Assembly (NCBI RefSeq): GCF_902167145.1
Contig: NC_050097.1
Span: forward strand, 41,400,095-41,464,094
Source of the DNA: Zea mays
Taxonomy: Eukaryota > Streptophyta > Magnoliopsida > Poales > Poaceae
Reading direction: 5' to 3'
DNA length: 64,000 bases
Positions 54,627 through 64,000 of this stretch are shown here, piece after piece. How positions within the stretch are numbered: position 1 is the first letter of the stretch; each line of letters starts with the position of its first letter. The translations under genes were made by a program, and so were the position numbers. The notes below the pieces were generated by a model, which was not told where the DNA came from, made no database searches, and saw nothing but the letters and a program-made list of their open reading frames with translations.

Positions 54627-55899
54627 TGATAGTCGCCTAGAGGGGGGTGAATAGGGCGAAACTGAAATTTACAAATATAAACACAACTACAAGCCGGGTT
54701 AGCGTTAGAAATATAAATGAGTCCACGAGAGAGGGCGCAAAACAAATCCCAAGCGAATAAGCAAGTGAGACACAGAGATTTGTTTTACCGAGGTTCGGTT
54801 CTTGCAAACCTACTCCCCGTTGAGGAGGCCACAAAGGCCGGGTCTCTTTCAACCCTTCCCTCTCTCAAACGGTCCCTTGGACCGAGTGAGCTTCTCTTCT
54901 CAAATCAAAGCCGGGAACAAAACTTCCCCGCAAGGGCCACCACACAATTGGTGCCTCTTGCCTTGATTACAATGGAGTTGTGATCTCAAGAACAAGTGAG
55001 AAAGAAAAGAAGCAATCCAAGCGCAAGAGCTCAAATGAACACGGCAAATCACTCTCACTAGTCACTAGGGCTTTGTGTGGAATTGGAGAGGATTTGATCT
55101 CTTTAGTGTGTCTAGAATTGAATGCTAGAGCTCTTGTAGTAGTTGAGAAGTGGAAAACTTGGATGCAATGAATGGTGGGGTGGTTGGGGTATTTATAGCC
55201 CCAACCACCAAACTTGACCGTTGGCTGGAGGCGTCTGCGCGATGGCGCACCGGACAGTCCGGTGCCCCTGCCACGTCATCACTGCCGTTGGATTCTGACC
55301 GTTGGAGCTTCTGACTTGTGGGCCCTCCTGGATGTCCGGTGCACACCGGACATGTACTGTTTGATGTTCGGTGCACCGGTATGGGCATGTCTGACGTCTG
55401 CGCGCGCATTAAATGCACCGCAGGGAGCCGTTGGCGCCGAAAAGAGCCGTTGCTCCGCTGGTTCACCGGACAGTCCGGTGCACACCGGACAGTCCGGTGA
55501 ATTTTAGCGGAGCGGCTGCCACGCGAACCCGAGGCTGGCGAGTTCTGGAGACCGCACTTCCTTGGAGCACCGGACATGTCCGGTGCACACCGGACAGTCC
55601 GGTGAATTATAGCGCGCCGGCTTCCGAGAAATCCCGAGGGTGAAGAGTTTTGAGTGTGAGTCCCCTGGTGCACCGGACAGGTACTGTTCACTGTCCGGTG
55701 CGCCAGACCAGGGGTGCCTTCGGTTGCCACTTTGCTCCTTTATTGAATCCAAAACTTGGTCTTTTTATTGGCTGAGTGTGAACCTTGTACACCTGTATAA
55801 TCTATACACTTGGGCAAACTAGTTAGTCCAAAGATTTGTGTTGGGCAATTCAACCACCAAAATTATTTAGGAACTAGGTGTAAGCCTAATTCCCTTTCA
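54627..55899 (-). repeat. Ji copy 2, 3' LTR
   Basis: 1273 bp, complement of TGAAAGG..GACTATCA. Compared with the 5' LTR it lacks a 10-bp GC repeat (near 55408) and a 20-bp block containing one CACCGGACAGTCCGGTG palindrome (near 55699). Confidence 0.9.
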
Positions 55900-56741
55900 A
55901 TCTCCCCCTTTTTGGTGATTGATGCCAACACAAACCAAAGCAAATAGAGAAGTGCATAATTGAACTAGTTTGCATAATGTAAGTGTAAAGGTTGCTTGGA
56001 ATTGAGCCAATATAACTACTTACAAGATATGCATGGAATGTTCCTTTCTTTATTTAGCATTTTGGACCACGTTTGCACCACGAGTTTTGTTTTTGCAAAT
56101 TCTTTTGTAAATCCTTTTCAAAGTTCTTTTGCAAATAGTCAAAGGTAAATGAATAAGAGTTTGTAAAGCATTTTCAAGATTTGAAATTTTCTCCCCCTGT
56201 TTCAAATGCTTTTCCTTTGACTAAACAAAACTCCCCCTAAAAGAGATCCACCTCTTAGTGTTCAAGAGGGTTTTGATATACCATTTTTGAAATACTACTT
56301 TCTCCCCCTTTTGAACATAATAGGATACCAATTGATAAATACTTTTAGAAAGCATTAAGTTTTTGAAATTGGTGGTGGTGCGGTCCTTTTGCTTTGGGCT
56401 CATTTCTCCCCCTTTTTGGCATGAATCGCCAAAAACGGAATCATTAGAGCCCTCGAAGTAATTTCTTCCCCTTTGGTCATAAGTAAATGAGTTAAGATTA
56501 TACCAAAGACGAAGTCCGGTCCTTTTGCTTTGGGCTTTTACTCTCTCCCCCAAAGACAAGGTCCTTTTCTTGGAGCGATGGCGAAGCATGAGTTACGGAG
56601 TGGAAGCCTTTGTCTTCGCCGAAGACTCCAATTCCCTTTCAATATACCTATGACTTGGTTTGAAATAGACTTGAAAACGCATTAGTCATAGCATATAAAA
56701 GAGATATGATCAAAGGTATTCAAGTGAGCTATGTGTGCAAG
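55900..56741 (-). other. Ji copy 2, 3' untranslated region
   Basis: Non-coding. TCTCCCCC-type tracts (complement of GGGGGAGA) near 55901, 56190, 56232, 56301, 56405 and 56545 repeat the pattern of copy 1; the one adjacent to 55899 is the functional polypurine tract. Confidence 0.7.
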
Positions 56742-59700
56742 CTAGCAAAAGAAATTTCTAGAATCAAGAATATTGAGCTCATGCCTAAGTCTGGTAAAAG
56801 ATTGTTCATCAAGTGGCTTGGTAAAGATATCGGCTAATTGATCTTTAGTATTAATGTAAGAAATCTCGATATCCCCCTTTTGTTGGTGATCCCTAAGAAA
56901 ATGATACCGAATGGCTATGTGCTTAGTGCGGCTATGCTCGACGGGATTGTCGGCCATTTTGATTGCACTCTCATTATCACATAGCAAAGGGACTTTGGTT
57001 AATTTGTAACCGTAGTCCCGCAGGGTTTGCCTCATCCAAAGCAATTGCGCGCAACAATGACCTGCGGCAATGTACTCGGCTTCGGCGGTGGAAAGAGCGA
57101 CCGAATTTTGCTTCTTTGAAGCCCAAGACACCAAGGATCTTCCCAAGAACTGGCAAGTCCCCGATGTGCTCTTCCTATTGATTTTACACCCCGCCCAATC
57201 GGCATCCGAATAACCAATCAAATCAAACGTGGATCCCCGAGGGTACCAAAGCCCAAACTTAGGAGTATAAGCCAAATATCTCAAGATTCGTTTTACGGCC
57301 GTAAGGTGTGATTCCTTAGGGTCGGATTGGAATCTTGCACACATGCAAACGGAAAGCATAATGTCCGGTCGAGATGCACATAAATAAAGCAATGAACCAA
57401 TCATCGACCGGTATACCTTTTGATCCACGGACTTACCTCCCGTGTCGAGGTCGAGATGCCCATTGGTTCCCATGGGTGTCTTGATGGGTTTGGCATCCTT
57501 CATCCCAAACTTGGTTAGAATGTCTTGAGTGTACTTCGTTTGGCTAATGAAGGTGCCCTCTTGGAGTTGCTTGACTTGGAATCCTAGAAAATACTTCAAC
57601 TCCCCCATCATCGACATCTCGAATTTCTGTGTCATGATCCTACTAAACTCTTCACATGTAGACTCGTTAGTAGACCCAAATATAATATCATCAACATAAA
57701 TTTGGCATACAAACAAGTCATTTTCAAGAGTTTTAGTAAAGAGTGTAGGATCGGCCTTGCCGACTTTGAAGTCATTAGTAATAAGGAAATCTCTTAGGCA
57801 TTCATACCATGCTCTTGGGGCTTGCTTGAGCCCATAAAGCGCCTTAGAGAGCCTATAAACATGGTTAGGGTACTCACTGTCTTCAAAGCCGGGAGGTTGC
57901 TCAACATATACCTCTTCCTTGATCGGTCCATTTAGGAAGGCACTTTTCACGTCCATTTGATAAAGCTTAAAGCCATGGTAAGTAGCATAGGCTAATAATA
58001 TGCGAATTGACTCAAGCCTAGCTACGGGTGCATAGGTTTCACCGAAATCCAAACCTTCGACTTGGGAGTATCCTTTGGCCACAAGTCGAGCTTTGTTCCT
58101 TGTCACCGCACCATGCTCGTCTTGCTTGTTGCGGAAGACCCATTTGGTTCCTACAACATTTTGGTTGGGACGTGGAACTAAATGCCATACCTCGTTCCTT
58201 GTGAAATTGTTGAGCTCCTCTTGCATTGCCATCACCCAATCCGAATCTTGAAGTGCTTCCTCTACCCTGTGTGGCTCAATAGAGGAAACAAAAGAGTAAT
58301 GTTCACAAAAATGTGCAACACGAGATCGAGTGGTTACCCCCTTGTGAATGTCGCCGAGGATGGTGTCGACGGGGTGATCTCGTTGTATTGCTTGGTGGAC
58401 TCTTGGGTGTGGCGGTCTTGGTTCGTCCTCATCTTCCTTTTCTTGATCAATTGCATCTCCCCCTTGATCATTGCTATCATCTTGAGGTGGCTCATCCTCT
58501 TGATTTTGCCCTTCATCAACTTGAGCTTCATCCTCATTTTGAGTTGGTGGAGATGCTTGCATGGAGGAGGATGGTTGATCTTGTGCATTTGGAGGCTCTT
58601 CGGATTCCTTAGGACACACATCCCCAATGGACATGTTCCTTAGCGCGATGCATGGAGCCTCTTCATTACCTATCTCATCAAGATCAACTTGCTCTACTTG
58701 AGAGCCGTTAGTTTCATCAAACACAACGTCACATGAGACTTCAACTAGTCCAGTGGACTTGTTAAAGACCCTATATGCCCTTGTGTTTGAGTCATAACCA
58801 AGTAAAAAACCTTCTACAGTTTTAGGAGCAAATTTAGATTTTCTACCTCTTTTAACAAGAATAAAGCATTTGCTACCAAAAACTCTAAAATATGAAATGT
58901 TGGGCTTTTTACCGGTTAGGAGTTCATATGATGTCTTCTTGAGGATTCGGTGAAGATATAACCGGTTGATGGCGTAGCAGGCGGTGTTGACCGCTTCGGC
59001 CCAAAACCGGTCCGGTGTCTTGTACTCATCAAGCATGGTTCTTGCCATGTCCAATAGAGTTCGATTCTTCCTCTCCACTACACCATTTTGTTGTGGTGTG
59101 TAGGGAGAAGAGAATTCATGCTTGATGCCCTCTTCCTCAAGAAAGCCTTCAATTTGAGAGTTCTTGAACTCCGTCCCGTTGTCGCTTCTAATTTTCTTGA
59201 TCCTCAAGCCGAACTCATTTTGAGCCCGTCTCAAGAATCCCTTTAAGGTCTCTTGGGTTTGAGATTTTTCCTGCAAAAAGAATACCCAAGTGAAGCGAGA
59301 ATAATCATCCACTATTACAAGACAATACTTACTCCCGTCGATGCTTATGTAAGCAATCGGGCCGAATAGATCCATGTGGAGTAGCTCAAGCGGCCTGTCG
59401 GTCGTCATGATGTTCTTGTGTGGATGATGGACTCCAACTTGCTTTCCTGCCTGGCATGCGCTACAAATCCTGTCTTTCTCAAAATGAACATTTGTTAATC
59501 CTAAAATGTGCTCTCCCTTTAGAAGCTTATGAAGATTCTTCATCCCAACATGGGCTAGTCGGCGATGCCAGAGCCAACCCATGTTAGTCTTAGCAATTAA
59601 GCAAGTGTCGAGTTTAGCTCTATCAAAATCTACCAAGTATAGCTGACCCTCTAACACTCCCTTAAATGCTACTGAATCATCACTTCTTCTAAAGACAGTG

Positions 59701-59987
59701 ACACCTACATCAGTGAATAGACAGTTGTAGCCCATTTGACATAATTGGGAAACAGAAAGCAAGTTGTAATCTAAGGAATCAACAAGAAAAACATTGGAAA
59801 TAGAATGGTCAGGAGATATAGCAATTTTACCAAGTCCTTTGACCAAACCTTGATTTCCATCCTCGAATGTGATAGCTCGTTGGGGATCTTGGTTTTTCTC
59901 ATATGAGGAGAACATTCTTTTCTCCCCAGTCATATGGTTTGTGCACCCGCTGTCGAGTATCCAACTTGAGCCCCCGGATGCATAAAC
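56742..59987 (-). CDS. Pol polyprotein of Ji copy 2
   Basis: The open frame from 59987 (right after TTGTTTTGTAG) to TAA at 56742 has 1081 codons and is uninterrupted. Protease DSGC lies before the first ATG (59933). The HHCC finger HRRLAHVG, integrase DDE, reverse transcriptase YVDDII and RNase H motifs are all present, as in copy 1. The two pol proteins differ mainly in the acidic linker between integrase and reverse transcriptase ([14 protein letters not shown] here). Copy 2 keeps the more usual His-Arg-Arg in the finger where copy 1 has His-Leu-Arg. Confidence 0.9.
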   Translation of the reverse strand, partial: VYASGGSSWILDSGCTNHMTGEKRMFSSYEKNQDPQRAITFEDGNQGLVKGLGKIAISPDHSISNVFLVDSLDYNLLSVSQLCQMGYNCLFTDVGVTVFRRSDDSVAFKGVLEGQLYLVDFDRAKLDTCLIAKTNMGWLWHRRLAHVGMKNLHKLLKGEHILGLTNVHFEKDRICSACQAGKQVGVHHPHKNIMTTDRPLELLHMDLFGPIAYISIDGSKYCLVIVDDYSRFTWVFFLQEKSQTQETLKGFLRRAQNEFGLRIKKIRSDNGTEFKNSQIEGFLEEEGIKHEFSSPYTPQQNGVVERKNRTLLDMARTMLDEYKTPDRFWAEAVNTACYAINRLYLHRILKKTSYELLTGKKPNISYFRVFGSKCFILVKRGRKSKFAPKTVEGFLLGYDSNTRAYRVFNKSTGLVEVSCDVVFDETNGSQVEQVDLDEIGNEEAPCIALRNMSIGDVCPKESEEPPNAQDQPSSSMQASPPTQNEDEAQVDEGQNQEDEPPQDDSNDQGGDAIDQEKEDEDEPRPPHPRVHQAIQRDHPVDTILGDIHKGVTTRSRVAHFCEHYSFVSSIEPHRVEEALQDSDWVMAMQEELNNFTRNEVWHLVPRPNQNVVGTKWVFRNKQDEHGAVTRNKARLVAKGYSQVEGLDFGETYAPVARLESIRILLAYATYHGFKLYQMDVKSAFLNGPIKEEVYVEQPPGFEDSEYPNHVYRLSKALYGLKQAPRAWYECLRDFLITNDFKVGKADPTLFTKTLENDLFVCQIYVDDIIFGSTNESTCEEFSRIMTQKFEMSMMGELKYFLGFQVKQLQEGTFISQTKYTQDILTKFGMKDAKPIKTPMGTNGHLDLDTGGKSVDQKVYRSMIGSLLYLCASRPDIMLSVCMCARFQSDPKESHLTAVKRILRYLAYTPKFGLWYPRGSTFDLIGYSDADWAGCKINRKSTSGTCQFLGRSLVSWASKKQNSVALSTAEAEYIAAGHCCAQLLWMRQTLRDYGYKLTKVPLLCDNESAIKMADNPVEHSRTKHIAIRYHFLRDHQQKGDIEISYINTKDQLADIFTKPLDEQSFTRLRHELNILDSRNFFC

Positions 59988-60000
59988 CTACAAAACAATT

Positions 60001-62694
60001 TTAGTTCTTGACTTTAGGTACCCAAACGGTTTTGGGTCCTTTGGCATTAGACACAAGAACTTTGGGTACCCAAACACAAGTCTTGGAACCCTTGTGTTTG
60101 CCCCCAACAAATTTGGCAACTACCTTGCCGGATTTGCTAGTAAGCACATAAGATGCATCAAAAGTTTTAAATGAAATGGCATGATCATTAGATGCATTAG
60201 GAATTTTCTTCTTAGGCAACTTAGCATGGGTTGGTTGCCTAGAACTAGATGTCTCACCCTTATACATATAAGCATGATTAGGGCCAGAGTGAGACTTCCT
60301 AGAATGAATCTTTCTAATTTTGCTCTCAGGATAGCCGGCAGGGTACAAAATGTAACCCTCGTTATCCTGAGGCATGGGAGCCTTGCCCTTAACAAAGTTA
60401 GATAAGTTCTTTGGAGGGGCATTAAGTTTGACATTGTCTCCCCTTTGGAAGCCAATGCCATCCTTGATGCCAGGGCGTCTCCCATTATAGAGCATACTTC
60501 TAGCAAATTTAAATTTTTCATTTTCTAAGTTATGCTCGGCAATTTTAGCATCTAGTTTTGCTATATGATCATTTTGTTGTTTAATTAAAGCCATATGATC
60601 ATGAATAGCATCAATATCAACATTTCTACATCTAGTACAAATAGTGACATGCTCAATGGTAGATGTAGATGGTTTGCAAGAGTTAAGTTCAACAATCTTA
60701 GCACGAAGTATATCATTCTTATCTTTAAGATCGGCAATTGTAATTTTGCAAACATCAAAATCTTTAGCCTTAGCAATCAAATTTTCATTCTCTAATCTAA
60801 GGCTAGCAAGAGAAATGTTTAATTCTTCAATCCTAGCGAGCAAATCATCATTATTATCTCTAGGATTGGGAATTGAAACATTACAAACATGAGAATCAAC
60901 CTTAGTACTTAAAATAGCATTTTCATTTCTAAGGTTGTCAATCATCTCACGACAAGTGCTTAGCTCACTAGATAATTTTTCACTTTTCTCAATTTCAAGA
61001 GCATAAGCCTTCTTAACCTTAACATGTTTTTTGTTTTCTTTAATTAGACAATCCTCTTGGGAATCCAAAAGGTCATCCTTTTCATGAATAGCACTAACCA
61101 ATTCATTCAATTTTTCCTTTTGAGCTACGTTAAGGTTGGCAAAGAGGGAACGCAAATTATCTTCCTCATCACTAGCATTGTCATCACTAGAGGATTCATA
61201 TTTAGTGGAGGATTTAGATTTAACCTTCTTTTTGCCGTCCTTTGCCATGAGGCACTTGTGGCTGACGTTTGGGAAGAGGAGTCCCTTGGTGACGGCGATG
61301 TTGGCGGCGTCCTCATCGTCGGAGGAGTCGCTTGAGCTCTCGTCGGAATCCCATTCCCGACAAACATGGGCATCGCCGCCCTTCTTCTTGTAGTACCTCT
61401 TCTTCTCCTTTCTTCTCCCCTTCTTGTCGTCGCCTCGGTCACTGTCACTAGATATAGGACATTTAGCAATAAAATGACCGGGCTTACCACATTTGTAGCA
61501 AACCTTCTTGGAGCGGGACTTGTAGTCTTTCCCCCTCCTTTATTTGAGGATTTGGCGGAAGCTCTTGATGACGAGCGCCATCTCCTCATTGTCAAGCTTG
61601 GAGGCGTCGATTGGTTGTCGACTTGGTGTAGACTCCTCCTTCTTCTCCTCCGTTGCTTTGAATGCAACGGGTTGAGCTTCGGATGTGGTGGCATCATCAA
61701 GCTCGTTGATCTTCCTCGAGCCTTCGATCATGCATTCAAAGCTCACAAAATTCCCGATAACTTCCTCGGGGGTCATTTTGGTATATCTAGGATTACCACG
61801 GATTAATTGAACTTGAGTAGGGTTAAGGAAAATAAGTGATCTTAGAATAACCTTAACCACCTCGTGGTCATCCCACTTTACGCTCCCGAGGTTGCGTGCT
61901 TGGTTCACCAAGGTCTTGAGCCGATTGTACATGTGTTGTGGCTCCTCCCCTTTGCGAAGCCGGAACCGACCGAGCTCCCCCTCAATCGTTTCCCGCTTGG
62001 TGATCTTGGTGAGCTCATCACCTTCATGCGCGGTCTTGAGTAAATCCCAAATCTCCTTGGCGCTCTTCAACCCTTGTACTTTGTTATACTCCTCTCTACT
62101 TAGAGAGGCGAGGAGTATTGTTGTAGCTTGAGAGTTGAAGTGCTCGATTTGGGCCACCTCATCCTCATCATAATCCTCATCCCCTACGGATGGTACCTGC
62201 GCACCAAACTCAACAACATCCCATATGCTTTTGTGGAGCGAGGTTAGATGAAATCGCATTAAATCGCTCCACCTAGCGTAATCTTCACCATCAAAAGTTG
62301 GTGGTTTGCCTAATGGGACGGAAAGTAAAGGTGTATGTTTGGAAATGCGAGGGTAGCGTAGGGGGATCTTACTATACTTCTTGCGCTCTTGGCGCTTAGA
62401 AGTGACGGAGGGCGCATCGGAGTCGGAGGTAGAAGTTGATGAAGTGTCGGTCTCGTAGTAGACCACCTTCCTCATCCTCTTGTGCTTGTCGCCTTTCCGA
62501 TGCGGCTTGTGGGAAGAAGATTTTTCCTTCTTCTCTTTGTGGTGAGAAGAAGATTTCTTCTCCTTCCCTTTGTTGGAGGAGCTCTTCTTCTTCTCCCTCC
62601 TTTTGGTGCGGGACTCTTCCGACGAAGTGCTCCCGTGGCTTGTAGTGGGCTTTTCGCCGGTCTCCATCTCCTTCTTTGCGTGATCTCCCGACAT
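60001..62694 (-). pseudogene. Gag of Ji copy 2 with one nonsense codon
   Basis: The frame runs from ATG 62694 to TAA 60001 (897 codons) with a single in-frame TAA at 61540-61542. Copy 1 has Gln there (ILKQRRGK), so CAA to TAA is the likely change. The stop falls just before the CCHC knuckle, which would remove RNA binding and the coiled-coil tail. Domains otherwise match copy 1. This copy could still be mobilised by gag from other Ji elements. Confidence 0.9.
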
Positions 62695-62742
62695 CACTTC
62701 GAGCGGTTAGGCTCTAATGAAGCACCGGGCTTTGATACCAAT

Positions 62743-64000
62743 TGATAGTCGCCTAGAGGGGGGGTGAATAGGGCGAAACTGAAATTTACAAATATAAACA
62801 CAACTACAAGCCGGGTTAGCGTTAGAAATATAAATGAGTCCGCGAGAGAGGGCGCAAAACAAATCCCAAGCGAATAAGCAAGTGAGACACGGAGATTTGT
62901 TTTACCGAGGTTTGATTCTTGCAAACCTACTCCCCGTTGAGGAGGCCACAAAGGACGGGTCTCTTTCAACCCTTCCCTCTCTCAAACGGTCCCTTGGACC
63001 GAGTGAGCTTCTCTTCTCAAATCAAAGCCGGGAACAAAACTTCCCCGCAAGGGCCACCACACAATTGGTGCCTCTTGCCTTGATTACAATGGAGTTGTGA
63101 TCTCAAGAACAAGTGAGAAAGAAAAGAAGCAATCCAAGCGCAAGAGCTCAAATGAACACGGCAAATCACTCTCACTAGTCACTAGGGCTTTGTGTGGAAT
63201 TGGAGAGGATTTGATCTCTTTAGTGTGTCTAGAATTGAATGCTAGAGCTCTTGTAGTAGTTGAGAAGTGGAAAACTTGGATGCAATGAATGGTGGGGTGG
63301 TTGGGGTATTTATAGCCCCAACCACCAAACTTGACCGTTGGCTGGAGGCGTCTGCGCGATGGCGCACCGGACAGTCCGGTGCCCCTGCCACGTCATCACT
63401 GCCGTTGGATTCTGACCGTTGGAGCTTCTGACTTGTGGGCCCTCCTGGATGTCCGGTGCACACCGGACATGTACTGTTTGATGTCCGGTGCACCGGTATG
63501 GGCATGTCTGACGTCTGCGCGCGCTGCGCGCGCATTAAATGCACCGCAGGGAGCCGTTGGCGCCGAAAAGAGCCGTTGCTCCGCTGGTTCACCGGACAGT
63601 CCGGTGCACACCGGACAGTCCGGTGAATTTTAGCGGAGCGGCTGCCACGCGAACCCGAGGCTGGCGAGTTCTGGAGACCGCACTTCCTTGGAGCACCGGA
63701 CATGTCCGGTGCACACCGGACAGTCCGGTGAATTATAGCGCGCCGGCTTCCGAGAAATCCCGAGGGTGAAGAGTTTTGAGTCTGAGTCCCCTGGTGCACC
63801 GGACAGGTACTGTTCACTGTCCGGTGGCACACCGGACAGTCCGGTGCGCCAGACCAGGGGTGCCTTCGGTTGCCACTTTGCTCCTTTATTGAATCCAAAA
63901 CTTGGTCTTTTTATTGGCTGAGTGTGAACCTTGTACACCTGTATAATCTATACACTTGGGCAAACTAGTTAGTCCAAAGATTTGTGTTGGGCAATTCAAC
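62743..64000 (-). repeat. Ji copy 2, 5' LTR (incomplete at window end)
   Basis: It begins (plus strand) TGATAGTCGCC. The primer site to its left reads, on the complement, TGGTATCAAAGC (62729-62740), one mismatch from the usual TGGTATCAGAGC. The LTR continues to the last base; about 40-50 bases of its outer end are missing. Confidence 0.9.

Larger units (their letters stand above)
54627..64000 (-). mobile_element. Ji-type Ty1/copia retrotransposon, copy 2 (5' LTR truncated by window end)
   Basis: The minus-strand element has its 3' LTR at 54627-55899, pol at 56742-59987, gag at 60001-62694 and 5' LTR from 62743 to beyond the window. It lies in the RNase H of the Huck-like element; the left flank GTAGG (54622-54626) is the predicted target copy. 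Only about seven substitutions separate the aligned LTR parts (about 0.6%), the smallest divergence in the window, so it is the youngest insertion. Pol is intact and gag has one stop. Confidence 0.9.

Overview
This is nuclear DNA of a large-genome grass, almost certainly maize or another Zea. The evidence is the stacking of LTR retrotransposons with 5-bp target duplications, the Grande, Ji/Opie and Huck-type element structures, the CACCGGACNGTCCGGTG-type palindromes inside LTRs, and two intron-containing grass genes of the HMA/HIPP type. No prokaryotic gene, operon or CRISPR array is present. Family names come from memory of maize elements; the boundaries, target duplications, stops and splice sites were read directly from the sequence.

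Layout. (1) 1-25948 is a nest. A minus-strand LTR element (gag-like remnant 24652-25259, LTR 25306-25948) was broken by a Ty3/gypsy chromovirus of Tekay/Del type (5' LTR end 1-545, gag-pol 16777-21213, 3' LTR 21250-24651). That element was itself hit three times: by a complete 14.4-kb Grande element (593-14952, duplication TGACC), by a 755-bp hAT-type non-autonomous transposon (15260-16014, 8-bp duplication CTTCCAAG), and by a foreign solo LTR (21943-22526, duplication ATCCC). Grande carries gag-pol on the minus strand and two further genes on the plus strand. One of these is a four-exon gene of about 1021 codons with a gypsy-type 'Transposase_28' domain. Two internal tandem-repeat arrays accompany these genes. 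(2) 25949-33988 is the only genic island. It holds two tandem HIPP-like genes (26605-27222 and 32290-32926, each three exons with a C-terminal CaaX box), repeats between them, and a decayed PP2C phosphatase pseudogene on the minus strand (33376-33930). (3) 33989-43438 is a nearly intact plus-strand copia element of the Ji/PREM-2/Opie group. (4) 43439-47408 is old intergenic DNA with a tRNA-like SINE-type sequence, an 84-bp Stowaway-like hairpin and a hAT BED-finger fragment. (5) 47409-54626 is the 3' half of a minus-strand Huck-like gypsy element inserted in that BED-finger fragment. It is interrupted in its RNase H domain by a second, younger Ji-type copia element on the minus strand (54627 to beyond the window end).

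The two HIPP genes look functional. The elements range from nearly coding-intact (both Ji copies; one stop in the second) to a single stop (the Tekay-type element) to many stops (Grande, Huck-like). LTR pair differences counted by eye are roughly 0.6% for Ji-2, 1.5% for Ji-1 and about 2% for Grande and the Tekay-type element, so all insertions are recent on a maize timescale. The most unusual content is the pair of sense-strand genes inside Grande with their own TATA box, introns and palindromic tandem arrays, and a decayed accessory frame upstream of gag in the Tekay-type element.
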